In this document: positions 50,838 to 58,709 of the stretch, in pieces
Layout: the number at the start of each line of letters is the position of its first letter
Position numbering within the stretch: position 1 is the stretch's first letter
Assembly: GCA_937898545.1 (NCBI GenBank)
Contig: CALEJV010000003.1
Location: forward strand, 248,001 to 312,000
Reading direction: 5' to 3'
Origin: an uncultured Candidatus Saccharibacteria bacterium
GTDB taxonomy: Bacteria > Patescibacteriota > Saccharimonadia > Saccharimonadales > Saccharimonadaceae
DNA length: 64,000 nt
Position numbers and translations under genes: made by a program
The notes under the pieces: model-generated
What the model saw: only the letters and a program-made list of their open reading frames with translations
What the model was told of the DNA's origin: nothing
Database searches by the model: none

Positions 50838-51347
50838 ATGAAAAAATATGTCTACTCGCTCGTTGGTAGTGTTGGTTATTTTGAGCGATTTTTGCAACCG
50901 CAGACACCGGAGCAGGTTGCACAAAAGGTGAGCCAGGCTATTGCCGACCCAACTGTCCTTGATGGCAACCGCTGCTTTAGTATCTGCGTGTGGGCCTTGC
51001 CAGATGGTATTGACCATCCAAAGAATGTACCAAAGGATAGCTTGGCTGATGGTTACTATATGCAATGTGCTGGGTCGAATACCGGCATGACTATAGAAGT
51101 GCGCGTACCAGATCCAGACAATCATACAGCCCAGTATCCATATATCCACTATGTGATTACCCGAAAGCCAGTGGCTGATAAAGAGCGATTCGTTCCACTC
51201 ACCTGGCAGCGCGATAACGAACCATTTACGATACGCATTCATCCAGAAGAGGTATTTACTGGAGAACAAGCTGGGCAGATCTTTGCAGATTATATTACAA
51301 AGGGCAGTATACCGTCTGAATCTGTTTTACGAAAGATTGATATATAG
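50838..51347 (+). CDS. hypothetical protein
   Basis: 169 residues, soluble, no signal. Not recognised. The layout is mixed alpha/beta: a helix PEQVAQKVSQAIA, a strand CFSICVWAL, TGMTIEVRVPD, HYVITRKP, then EPFTIRIHPEEVFTGEQAGQIFADYI and a short tail. The general shape recalls small immunity-type proteins, but this is only an impression. GGAGGTG lies 7 nt before ATG 50838, so it is leadered and probably well translated. tmk follows after 40 nt. Confidence 0.7.
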   Translation: MKKYVYSLVGSVGYFERFLQPQTPEQVAQKVSQAIADPTVLDGNRCFSICVWALPDGIDHPKNVPKDSLADGYYMQCAGSNTGMTIEVRVPDPDNHTAQYPYIHYVITRKPVADKERFVPLTWQRDNEPFTIRIHPEEVFTGEQAGQIFADYITKGSIPSESVLRKIDI

Positions 51348-51387
51348 GGAATGGGGTATTTTGCAATGAATATAAGAGGTTATGTGA

Positions 51388-52065
51388 ATGACTCAGCATC
51401 AAGGTAACTACATCGTCATTGAGGGGATTGATGGGACGGGAAAATCCACACAAGTGGAACTCCTCGCCAAACATTATCGAGCTCAAGGCCATTCAGTGAC
51501 GGTTGTCGAGGAGCCAAGTAGTGATGACCTAGCCCAAACCACACCAATTGCCCACTATCTCCGCACTGTTATCAAAAATGGCAATCTCCGTCGCGACCCA
51601 GAGATTAATCTCGCACTACTTAGCACTGCACGGCGCGAGCTATGGCAGCAGATTATTCAACCAGCGCTGGAGCGGGGCGAAACTGTCCTAGCGTCCCGTA
51701 ATTATTTTTCGACACTCGCATATCAGGGGCATGGCGAAGGCCTGAGTCAAGAACATATTCGGCACATTACCGGCTTATTTACTAGTCAGCGTTACCTTAC
51801 GCCAAATCATCTCATCATCCTCACACTCAACGATGAGAAGGAGCGTATGCATAGCATCCAGCAGAGAGGTACGCCTACCACAGCTCCCGACACTTTCGAA
51901 ACACAAGGGAAAGACTTCCAGCAACGCGTCCACACAGGCTATCGTATGCTTGCAAAAGACTACCAGATGCCTATAATCCAGTGCATCAGCGATACTGGCG
52001 AACGTAAGTCTCCGCACGAGATACAGCGCGAGATCCTTTCGATTGTTAATGCAAATTACAAGTAA
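51388..52065 (+). CDS. tmk: thymidylate kinase
   Basis: 225 residues. YIVIEGIDGTGKSTQVELLAKHY contains the Walker A; VEEPSSDDLAQ is the variant of the E/DPGG region; ASRNYFSTLAYQGHG is the DR(Y/F)-like substrate motif, here SRNYFST. The LID is Arg-containing. It phosphorylates dTMP to dTDP, essential when nucleotides are salvaged. The start at 51388 follows a weak AAGAGG. Confidence 0.9.
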   Translation: MTQHQGNYIVIEGIDGTGKSTQVELLAKHYRAQGHSVTVVEEPSSDDLAQTTPIAHYLRTVIKNGNLRRDPEINLALLSTARRELWQQIIQPALERGETVLASRNYFSTLAYQGHGEGLSQEHIRHITGLFTSQRYLTPNHLIILTLNDEKERMHSIQQRGTPTTAPDTFETQGKDFQQRVHTGYRMLAKDYQMPIIQCISDTGERKSPHEIQREILSIVNANYK

Positions 52066-52087
52066 AATACCCATGGGGCTATTTTAC
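52062..52087. terminator. tmk terminator
   Basis: GTAAAATA / TATTTTAC arms with an inner CCC/GGG pairing. The stem overlaps the tmk stop codon. Confidence 0.6.
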
Positions 52088-52171
52088 ACAGTAAAACCTT
52101 AGTGGAGATCATCATACACACCTCTACACTTGCATAGCGCAAAACTCTCTGATATCGCGGCATTTACCCAC

Positions 52172-52191
52172 TGTCTATAACAGTATAGACA
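52172..52191. repeat. short inverted repeat upstream of the RSH-like gene
   Basis: TGTCTAT-6 nt-ATAGACA, 20 nt upstream of the -35 box of the next gene. It could be an operator; nothing else supports that. Confidence 0.35.
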
Positions 52192-52211
52192 TGCTCTTCA
52201 GAGGTCAACAC

Positions 52212-52240
52212 TTGTGATTTTTTAATATCTTTGCTACAGT
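52212..52240 (+). promoter_or_regulatory. promoter of the RSH-like gene
   Basis: TTGTGA (52212-52217), 17-nt spacer, TACAGT (52235-52240), 10 nt before the GTG at 52251. The leader would be only about three bases. Confidence 0.55.
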
Positions 52241-52250
52241 TGTATGCACT

Positions 52251-54374
52251 GTGTCGAATCCAACAAAAGAGCGTAGAGCTAACCCAGTAAATAACACCTT
52301 AGCGCACGAGACAAATGCGGGCTTTGATAAAGATCGATACGATTTATACGAAAAAGCGCTCAATCTCACTAACACACCAGAGTCTAAAACAAAGCGAATC
52401 GTATCGGGCTTGAGCCTCATGCGAGACTTTGCTGGAGAGCTATTTGCAAAGTACAGCAATCACAGCGCCTATACTGCATACTTATTGTATACAGCAGGCA
52501 ATCGTGATGAACTACTCAAAACGGAGAACCTTGCCAGCCTCCGCCACAAGATGCTCGAAGATCATAAAAAACAGTGGGAAGTAGATGCATATAAAAAGTT
52601 TAACCAAATTGTTTCGATGCTGCAGGATACCAGTCAGCTGTCAAGCGCCTGGAGTAAATTTCTTAATACACAGAAGATGTCATCTGACCCAGACGCTCAG
52701 AACAAAGAGTCTCTATACACAGCCATTACGAAAGCTCGAAAGCTCGAAAAATCAAAAGGAAGGATAAAGCCTTCCTCTGCAGAGAGTCAGTATCTTACAG
52801 ATGAACAGAAGCAAAGTCAGCTTCTTGAGACTGCAACACACGACCGCATGCAAGCAGAGAACCTCATGCAAGAGCTGTGGCAGCAGCCAATGAATATGCT
52901 CAATCTTGATGACCTTTTGGATGCAGGGGATAGTGTTGGGCTTTCGACTATTTTTATGGAGGCTGTTAACACGCTCAATAAACTTAACAACACTCGCTAT
53001 GATACATCGGAAGCGTATGAACTAGCCTACAAGAGCGAGGCATTGCTTGCACCACTGTGCGAAATTATTGGCTTTGATGGGCTTGCAATGGCGCTCCGAA
53101 GCAAGGTGATATGCCTCCAACTGCGCAATACCGGCCAAGGGCATTTTGTGGATCTCGCTGAGCGCATCCTGTCGGAGTTTGGTGTGCTGGGTACTACCGA
53201 TACTGACAACCCAGATCACGTCATCACTGCCGAAGAACGCAACCAAAACTATTGCAATATTACAGAAAAAATTCTGGCACACATGATTGGCAAAACAGAC
53301 AAAAGCGGAGGCGACAGCAAGCTTGTCCTTGGCCAGGAGTCGAACCACAATATTGTGGTGGGGAACGGCAACTGTAGCTATGAGTGGCATACTGAGCTCC
53401 GAGCGGTATGGCGGCTCAAGTCTGTTGGCTCTCTCGCGCGTAAGCTTGCAGAAGCAGCAAAAAAAGCAGAGAAACAAAAGAGAGAAGAATATCAAAAAAT
53501 CCGCGCCTCTATCTCACCAGACATACTGCAAGCGTATGATGACAAGATGAATAGTGTAAAAGTTAAAGAGAAAGAACGTCAGGATGGGCGAGAATTCATA
53601 CCATACGAAGACTTGCAAGCATATGACGAGAACACGATACAGATTTTGGACGATTTAAAGACTCAATGCATCGACGAACTCTGTGAGCAATTTAATGATA
53701 TAACACCACAAACACTGCGCTCATTATCTCCACCAGAAAAAGACAGCTCACTCGAAGTGCCGTTCGATATCGATGGCATCACGTTCATTACAGAGGATCG
53801 CGATGAACTACTTGATGTGTTCTTGGATATGATCAACAATAACGATATTGTTACGCCACCACAAGATAAAGCTACGCAAAATAACAAGACTTCAACCAAC
53901 GAGGATGATGACTATACTATTACCCCATATGCTGCACCAGGCCGAGACAAGATACTCAAGGTAGAGGGAGACACTCAATTCATTAAGGATATTAAGGCTG
54001 CATTTGAAGCTCGTTATCCGGGTACTCGTGCTGAAGAGTATATTGATTTTAAGGAAGACAACAAGAAAGGTTTTCGCGTTGCTAAGATGACAGGCCTGTA
54101 CGAGGATCAAGCCTCAGGTATTTTGCCCTTTGAAGTCCAGATTCTCACCAAGGAGGACCGCAAAGCAGCACGCCATGGTGTTGCGGCGCATATCTTATAT
54201 AAACTAGGTAAGCAGCTTGGCTACCAGTTCCAGCCAACAGAAGAGCAGCTCACGCGCATGAGTGAGCTCAACAGGCGTAAGCAGGATTTTGGCAAAACAA
54301 CATTGCACCAGCCAAGCCGAAGCCGCATTAACAATACGAACCGCAAAATCGACGCGATGCTTGCCCAAGCATAG
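52251..54374 (+). CDS. divergent RelA/SpoT-homologue (RSH)-like protein
   Basis: 707 residues. Four segments align by eye, in order, with the RelA/SpoT core: SEALLAPLCEIIGFDGLAMALRS (about 261-283, like ETLxIYAPLAHRLG); AVWRLKSVGSLARKL (about 385-399, like GRxKHxYSIYRKM); DIDGITFITEDRDELLDVF (about 505-523, like the DL.A.RVI block); and YIDFKEDNKKGFR plus LPFEVQILTKEDRKAARHGVAAHILYK (597-651, like DYI..PK.NGY and EVQIRT..M...AE.GIAAHW.YK). Glu628 of EVQ is kept. The HD hydrolase signature was not found and there are large insertions. It may be an alarmone synthetase variant or a toxin-like RSH. GTG start; short leader. Confidence 0.65.
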   Translation: MSNPTKERRANPVNNTLAHETNAGFDKDRYDLYEKALNLTNTPESKTKRIVSGLSLMRDFAGELFAKYSNHSAYTAYLLYTAGNRDELLKTENLASLRHKMLEDHKKQWEVDAYKKFNQIVSMLQDTSQLSSAWSKFLNTQKMSSDPDAQNKESLYTAITKARKLEKSKGRIKPSSAESQYLTDEQKQSQLLETATHDRMQAENLMQELWQQPMNMLNLDDLLDAGDSVGLSTIFMEAVNTLNKLNNTRYDTSEAYELAYKSEALLAPLCEIIGFDGLAMALRSKVICLQLRNTGQGHFVDLAERILSEFGVLGTTDTDNPDHVITAEERNQNYCNITEKILAHMIGKTDKSGGDSKLVLGQESNHNIVVGNGNCSYEWHTELRAVWRLKSVGSLARKLAEAAKKAEKQKREEYQKIRASISPDILQAYDDKMNSVKVKEKERQDGREFIPYEDLQAYDENTIQILDDLKTQCIDELCEQFNDITPQTLRSLSPPEKDSSLEVPFDIDGITFITEDRDELLDVFLDMINNNDIVTPPQDKATQNNKTSTNEDDDYTITPYAAPGRDKILKVEGDTQFIKDIKAAFEARYPGTRAEEYIDFKEDNKKGFRVAKMTGLYEDQASGILPFEVQILTKEDRKAARHGVAAHILYKLGKQLGYQFQPTEEQLTRMSELNRRKQDFGKTTLHQPSRSRINNTNRKIDAMLAQA

Positions 54375-54435
54375 CTACACAGTTAAGCTGCTTCGTCACT
54401 CTGTTTACACGCTGACACAAATAGTTTTCCACGCC

Positions 54436-54738
54436 TTGCATCCACCTACCATCATCTGCTATAATCTTCTCCAGACATTGCCAAAGACCGTAGCGGGCTG
54501 TTATGCACGACAAAGCAGCCGATAAGTATGCTACCGAGGGAATTTCGGATACGCCGTGGCTCTTACGCCAGCGTTTTAGTACGAAACTCGAGACTCGTCT
54601 TTGCAATAGTGCAGAGGCGTTTTTTTGCGGCATATGTCGGACATTAACAATGCGGTCGGATACAACAACAAACCAGTAATACTGCACTCCTTCTCGGTGT
54701 GTATAGGTATTACAACTCCAAAGAAAGGATTTTATCTT
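54436..54738 (+). promoter_or_regulatory. rplJ promoter and ribosomal protein L10 leader
   Basis: TTGCAT (54436-54441), 18-nt spacer, TATAAT (54460-54465). The leader then shows GCCAAAGACCGTAGCGGG, the typical kink-turn region that binds the L10(L12)4 complex in autoregulation. A terminator-like hairpin follows at 54596-54626. ATG 54739 is preceded by AAGAAAGGA. Confidence 0.75.
54596..54626 (+). terminator. attenuator in the L10 leader
   Basis: CGTCTTTGCA pairs with TGCAGAGGCG (10 pairs with G-U) around ATAG, followed by seven T. It lies after the L10-binding region and before rplJ, so it can stop rplJL transcription when L10 is in excess. Confidence 0.75.
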
Positions 54739-55266
54739 ATGGCAATTTCCAAAGATAAAAAACAAGCTTTGGTGGCTGAAATGAGCGAGCTTCTCGCAGA
54801 GGCAAAGGGCACTGCCGTTGCGACCTACCAAGGGACAAGTGTGGCAGATCTGCAGGCGTTGCGCCGCGAAGCTCGCGAAGCTGGTGTTGTCATTAAGGTG
54901 GTGAAGAACCGTCTCGTGCGTGTTGCTTTTGCGCAGCATGACACCTACAAAGATACCGACACTTCGGCCCTGGCTGGGCAATTGCTTTATGCAATCTCGC
55001 CAGATGACGAGGTGATGGCAGCGAAGGTGTTGCACGAGTTTGCTAAGACACATCCAACACTTCAGTTGGTTGCTGGCTTTAGTGGTGAAGGTGAAGCTCT
55101 TAACACAGCCGATGTCACTGCACTGGCTGGCTTGCCAAGCAAGAATCAGCTGGTAGCCGAAGTGGTGGCACAGCTGCTCTCACCAGTACACGACACTACC
55201 AACGCACTTTCGGGTAACCTTCATGCGTTGCTCGATGGCATCGAAGACGCCAAAGCAGCTGCGTAA
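54739..55266 (+). CDS. rplJ: 50S ribosomal protein L10
   Basis: 175 residues. KKQALVAEMSELLAEAKGTAVATYQGTSVADLQALRREAREAGVVIKVVKNRLVRVA is the L10 N terminus; the C-terminal helix binds L7/L12 dimers. It follows an L10 leader, so expression is autoregulated. rplL is 87 nt downstream. Confidence 0.96.
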   Translation: MAISKDKKQALVAEMSELLAEAKGTAVATYQGTSVADLQALRREAREAGVVIKVVKNRLVRVAFAQHDTYKDTDTSALAGQLLYAISPDDEVMAAKVLHEFAKTHPTLQLVAGFSGEGEALNTADVTALAGLPSKNQLVAEVVAQLLSPVHDTTNALSGNLHALLDGIEDAKAAA

Positions 55267-55353
55267 CCAAGCGCAGCATTGTACTAACGTTTGCACTAGG
55301 CAGACAATAACTCGTGCGATAATTCTACCGCACATTATCGAAAGGAATCCATC

Positions 55354-55728
55354 ATGGCAGATGTGAAAAAACTGGCCGAAGAACTGGTTGCTTTGACCGT
55401 TCTGGAAGTCAACGAACTCAAAAATGTCCTCAAGGACGAATATGGCATTGAGCCAGCCGCTGCTGCAGTTGCTGTCGCTGGTCCAGCCGCCGACGCTGGT
55501 GCTGCTGAAGACGAGCAGACCGAATTCACCGTCACTCTCAAAGAAGTTGGTGGCCAAAAGGTTGCCGTCATCAAGGCTGTTAAGGAGCTCACTGGCCTTG
55601 GCCTGGGTGAGGCAAAAGCTTTGGTCGACAACGCACCAAGCCCAATCAAAGAAAAGGTCAGCAAAGACGACGCTGAAGCTGCCAAGAAGACCTTGGAAGA
55701 GGCTGGCGCTACCGTCGAACTGGCGTAA
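55354..55728 (+). CDS. rplL: 50S ribosomal protein L7/L12
   Basis: 124 residues. N-terminal dimerisation domain (KKLAEELVALTVLEVNELKNVLKDEYGI), Ala-rich hinge, and C-terminal domain KVAVIKAVKELTGLGLGEAKALVDNAPSPIKEKVSKDDAEAAKKTLEEAGATVELA, all typical. It recruits translational GTPases. SD GAAAGGA. Confidence 0.98.
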   Translation: MADVKKLAEELVALTVLEVNELKNVLKDEYGIEPAAAAVAVAGPAADAGAAEDEQTEFTVTLKEVGGQKVAVIKAVKELTGLGLGEAKALVDNAPSPIKEKVSKDDAEAAKKTLEEAGATVELA

Positions 55729-55756
55729 TCACCCTACCGACCGCATTGATACCATT

Positions 55757-55780
55757 AGCACACCCGCTTGGGTGTGTTTT
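55757..55780 (+). terminator. rplJL terminator
   Basis: CACACCC / GGGTGTG stem with loop GCTT and TTTT, 30 nt after the stop. Confidence 0.85.
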
Positions 55781-55859
55781 CGGTTAGGGTTCAGAATGGA
55801 ATCAGTACGAAAGAGTTAGAACTGAAAACGTAGTGCGAGGTAGCTAAATTTACGAAAAT

Positions 55860-55919
55860 TTGACAAGTCCTCCGTGTATTGATATATATATATTAACCTT
55901 TTGCGACCGCAAAGGGTTT
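55860..55919 (+). promoter_or_regulatory. promoter and hairpin leader of the gene at 55945
   Basis: TTGACA (55860-55865), 17-nt spacer, TATATA (55883-55888). Just downstream, CCTTTTGCG and CGCAAAGGG can form a hairpin (about 55898-55917) at the 5' end of the message. Confidence 0.6.
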
Positions 55920-55944
55920 GCACTTCCGAGGAAGGGAGAATGTC

Positions 55945-56313
55945 ATGAGCGTCATGACTATCGCTACCGTCATTCTAGTAGTTGTCGGTCCATTGCCGTG
56001 GTATTTTCTGCTAGTCATTGCTAGTAGGGAGTTGCGACTGAAGGCGCTAGATAAAAACAGAGCGATTATACGCCTCTGCCAGGCAGTCTTTTCTGGCTAC
56101 ATAATTGAGATGGTAGGTCTCATCGCTACTGTGTGCTATAACTTGCATATTAGTATCGCTGGGACGATCTGTTGGTCGATCGTTGGACTACTGGGAATTA
56201 CTCTCTCTCATGTAGCAATATTCTGCAACGTTCACATCGACCAGTTGCTCAAGAAAACCGTCTGCAGCTATGATAAGCTCCGCGGTTTCCCGTCAGAGAT
56301 TAGTAGCCGATAA
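55945..56313 (+). CDS. hypothetical membrane protein
   Basis: 122 residues, three membrane segments (about 4-24, 48-66, 70-92) and a short cytoplasmic tail. Not recognised. Start 55945 is preferred, with AAGGGAG 7 nt upstream; the frame extends 9 codons further up without an SD. Confidence 0.65.
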   Translation: MSVMTIATVILVVVGPLPWYFLLVIASRELRLKALDKNRAIIRLCQAVFSGYIIEMVGLIATVCYNLHISIAGTICWSIVGLLGITLSHVAIFCNVHIDQLLKKTVCSYDKLRGFPSEISSR

Positions 56314-56328
56314 CGAAAGGAGGTGCCC

Positions 56329-56373
56329 ACGCACGGCAATCTGTTGAGCCCACTGCTCCGGATTGCTGTGCGT
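56329..56373. repeat. stem-loop between 55945 gene and 56539 gene
   Basis: ACGCACGGCAATC and GATTGCTGTGCGT form a 13-bp stem (one G-U) with a 19-nt loop. It starts just past the stop of the membrane protein gene. There is no T-tract. Confidence 0.6.
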
Positions 56374-56465
56374 CACTCCATGTGCGTAGCGCTCTAAGCA
56401 TCGTACCATTTTTACAACGAACTATTGGCTACCCCTGTTATTGCTGTGGATAACCACCAAGCGCC

Positions 56466-56494
56466 TTGACAAGGCCCCACCCCATCGCTATATA
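56466..56494 (+). promoter_or_regulatory. promoter of the gene at 56539
   Basis: TTGACA (56466-56471), 17-nt spacer, TATATA (56489-56494) overlapping a TATAAT. Confidence 0.7.
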
Positions 56495-56538
56495 ATGGGT
56501 TGATAACTAAGAAAACAGACAAGGAATTGCGAGAAAAT

Positions 56539-57054
56539 ATGTCTGAATTACCAGAGAAACAGGTGAAGCGATTACGATCGCTGATTCAAGAGGCAGAAAC
56601 AAACCTGGCCGCTGCAAAGGAATTATTGATGAGTATTATTGGTGACGATGGCGAAGTTGTCGTACCAAGCAATAGTCGCGAAGAAGTATCAGGTAAGATA
56701 GTCGAAGGAATCTTTGACGGACAGGTGATGGTCGATGCCGACGGTAAGAATTATCCCGTGCCAGCCAATTACGCCAGTAAGTCTAAGCTTGTTGAGGGCG
56801 ACAAACTCAAGCTGACAATTGCCGACGATGGCGGCTTTATCTACAAACAAATCAAGCGAGTGGAGCGCAAGCAGATTATCGGCACGCTCACCCAACACGA
56901 TGGCGCGTACTACGTGGAAGCACAGGGGAGAGAATACCGAATCCTGCTGGCAAGTGTGACATTCTTCCGGATTGAGATTGGTCATCAGGTCACTGTCATC
57001 ATCCCTGAGGACAAACCCGATGCAACGTGGGCAGCGGTGGAAGCACCGTTATAA
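56539..57054 (+). CDS. conserved Patescibacteria-type protein of unknown function
   Basis: 171 residues, soluble. An N-terminal helix (about 1-35, LIQEAETNLAAAKELLMSII, coiled-coil-like) precedes two small beta-rich units: KIVEGIFDGQVMVDADGKNYPVPANYASKSKLVEGDKLKL, and KQIIGTLTQHDGAYYVEAQGREYRILLASVTFF. I recall close homologues in many Patescibacteria genomes, always of unknown function; this is memory, not a search. Start at ATG 56539 is preferred over the TTG at 56500, which sits 3 nt after the -10 box. AAGGAAT lies 13-19 nt upstream. Confidence 0.75.
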   Translation: MSELPEKQVKRLRSLIQEAETNLAAAKELLMSIIGDDGEVVVPSNSREEVSGKIVEGIFDGQVMVDADGKNYPVPANYASKSKLVEGDKLKLTIADDGGFIYKQIKRVERKQIIGTLTQHDGAYYVEAQGREYRILLASVTFFRIEIGHQVTVIIPEDKPDATWAAVEAPL

Positions 57055-57187
57055 GATTACTGCTATCAACAGCTTATATAACAGGGAACCGGGAACCCTC
57101 TTGCTCGCGCTTGGAGCTTTTTGATTCTATTGATTTATTTGCAATTACTCCTTCTGTATTTCGATCGCATCTCCATCCATTCTGCGG

Positions 57188-57193
57188 TATAAT
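57188..57193 (+). promoter_or_regulatory. -10 box of dnaX, leaderless type
   Basis: TATAAT ends 7 nt before ATG 57201. No Shine-Dalgarno. Confidence 0.65.
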
Positions 57194-57200
57194 ATAGCAA

Positions 57201-58709
57201 ATGAGCAGAGCACTATATCGGACGTATCGGAGTCGGTCGCTTGATGAGATTGTGGGGCAGTCGCATATCACGCGGATTTTGCAGCGGGCAATTGCTCGTG
57301 GGCGTATTGCTCATGCCTATCTCCTAACAGGGCCACGTGGAGTGGGTAAGACATCGATCGCGCGTATCTTGGCGCACGAGATCAACGGCCTGCCATACAC
57401 CGATGAGTCAACTCATCTTGATATTATCGAGATCGATGCAGCGAGCAATAACTCTGTGGAGGATATCCGTGATTTGCGCGATAAGGTGCAAATTGCACCA
57501 ACCAGCAGCCCAAAAAAGATCTACATTATCGATGAGGTTCATATGCTCAGCAAGTCGGCCTTTAATGCCTTGCTCAAGACACTAGAAGAGCCACCCGAGC
57601 ACGTCGTCTTCATTCTTGCGACGACCGACGCCGACAAGCTCCCCGCAACGATCTTGAGCCGAGTACAACGCTTCAATTTTCGAGCAATTAGTCCGCGTGA
57701 TGCAGCCAAGCATTTGGCATTTATTGCTAAGCAAGAGAAAATTGCCATTACGCCCGATGCGCTCGAGCTGATTGCCGAGCAAGGGAAGGGAAGCTTTCGA
57801 GATAGCATTAGTTTGCTCGACCAACTGCGCTCACTAAGCGATGAGACAATCGACCGCGCGATGGTCGCAGAGGTGCTGGGCCTTGCGCAGGATGAGCTAG
57901 TAGAGGGGCTGCTGGCTGCTTATGCTGCGGCAGATATTGGCCGCGCTGCCCAACTGATTGATGAGGCTGAGGCAGCTGGCACACCGGCTGAACTTCTTGC
58001 CGAGCAGCTGCTTGGTATCGCGCGCCAGCGCGTTGTAGAGGACGCAGCACTGTTGCCATTACTCGATAAACTACTGGCCGTACCGCGAGCCGGTTGGCCG
58101 CGCATTGCGCTGCTTACCGCTCTTGCAAGCCGGGCAGCGCCACCAGTCGCAGCGCCTGCGCCTCACCGTCAGCCATCACCTGTTACCGTCAGTGAGCCAG
58201 TTGCGCCATATACCCACTCACCAGCTGCATCATCATCGCAAGCATCTCCTGCAGCTCCTCCTTCAGACCCTCCTCGTCAGGAGACGGATGGTACGGCAGC
58301 ATCATCGGCTGGTCAGTCTGGTACTCCAAGTGCTTCCGCTACTGATCATACACCAGCCAAGCAACCAAGTGTTTCTGCTGCAAACGATGAAACACCCGCA
58401 GCAAGCCCAGACCCAGTCGACTTCCCATGGGAGCAATTTCTTGATGCAGTAGGGGCAGTCGGCGCGCGCACGTACCTCACCAAGGCAGGTCACGCGTTTG
58501 ACGGCCAGACGCTAACGATCTACGCTGGCAAAAAATTCGCCAAAATGCAGATCGATCGCGCCCTCCCCACACTCAGCGCAGCACTGCACCGCCTTGGCAT
58601 TACTGCAGAGATTGCCATCTTAGCTACCAGTAAGCCGCCCAAAGATCGCCAAAAAGCCGCCATTCTTGCTATGATGGGGGGAGGAGAAGAAATTACTATC
58701 GATGGCTGA
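57201..58709 (+). CDS. dnaX: DNA polymerase III gamma/tau subunit, without zinc module
   Basis: 502 residues. Walker A GPRGVGKTS, Walker B IYIIDEVHML, NALLKTLEEPPEHVVFILATT, sensor 1, and SRVQRFNFRAI. The cysteine-rich zinc module that normally sits between Walker A and IIEIDAASN is absent: only HEINGLPYTDESTHLD bridges them. A domain III of clamp loader, then a Pro/Ser/Ala-rich linker (about 310-410) and a C-terminal domain. No programmed frameshift site is obvious, so one product is expected. It overlaps dnaB by 8 nt. Confidence 0.94.
   Translation: MSRALYRTYRSRSLDEIVGQSHITRILQRAIARGRIAHAYLLTGPRGVGKTSIARILAHEINGLPYTDESTHLDIIEIDAASNNSVEDIRDLRDKVQIAPTSSPKKIYIIDEVHMLSKSAFNALLKTLEEPPEHVVFILATTDADKLPATILSRVQRFNFRAISPRDAAKHLAFIAKQEKIAITPDALELIAEQGKGSFRDSISLLDQLRSLSDETIDRAMVAEVLGLAQDELVEGLLAAYAAADIGRAAQLIDEAEAAGTPAELLAEQLLGIARQRVVEDAALLPLLDKLLAVPRAGWPRIALLTALASRAAPPVAAPAPHRQPSPVTVSEPVAPYTHSPAASSSQASPAAPPSDPPRQETDGTAASSAGQSGTPSASATDHTPAKQPSVSAANDETPAASPDPVDFPWEQFLDAVGAVGARTYLTKAGHAFDGQTLTIYAGKKFAKMQIDRALPTLSAALHRLGITAEIAILATSKPPKDRQKAAILAMMGGGEEITIDG

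Noticed and set aside
56323..56397. 24-codon frame beginning GTG after AAAGGAGG
   Set aside because: The Shine-Dalgarno directly touches the GTG, and the frame only spans the stem-loop; it is more likely an RNA structure.
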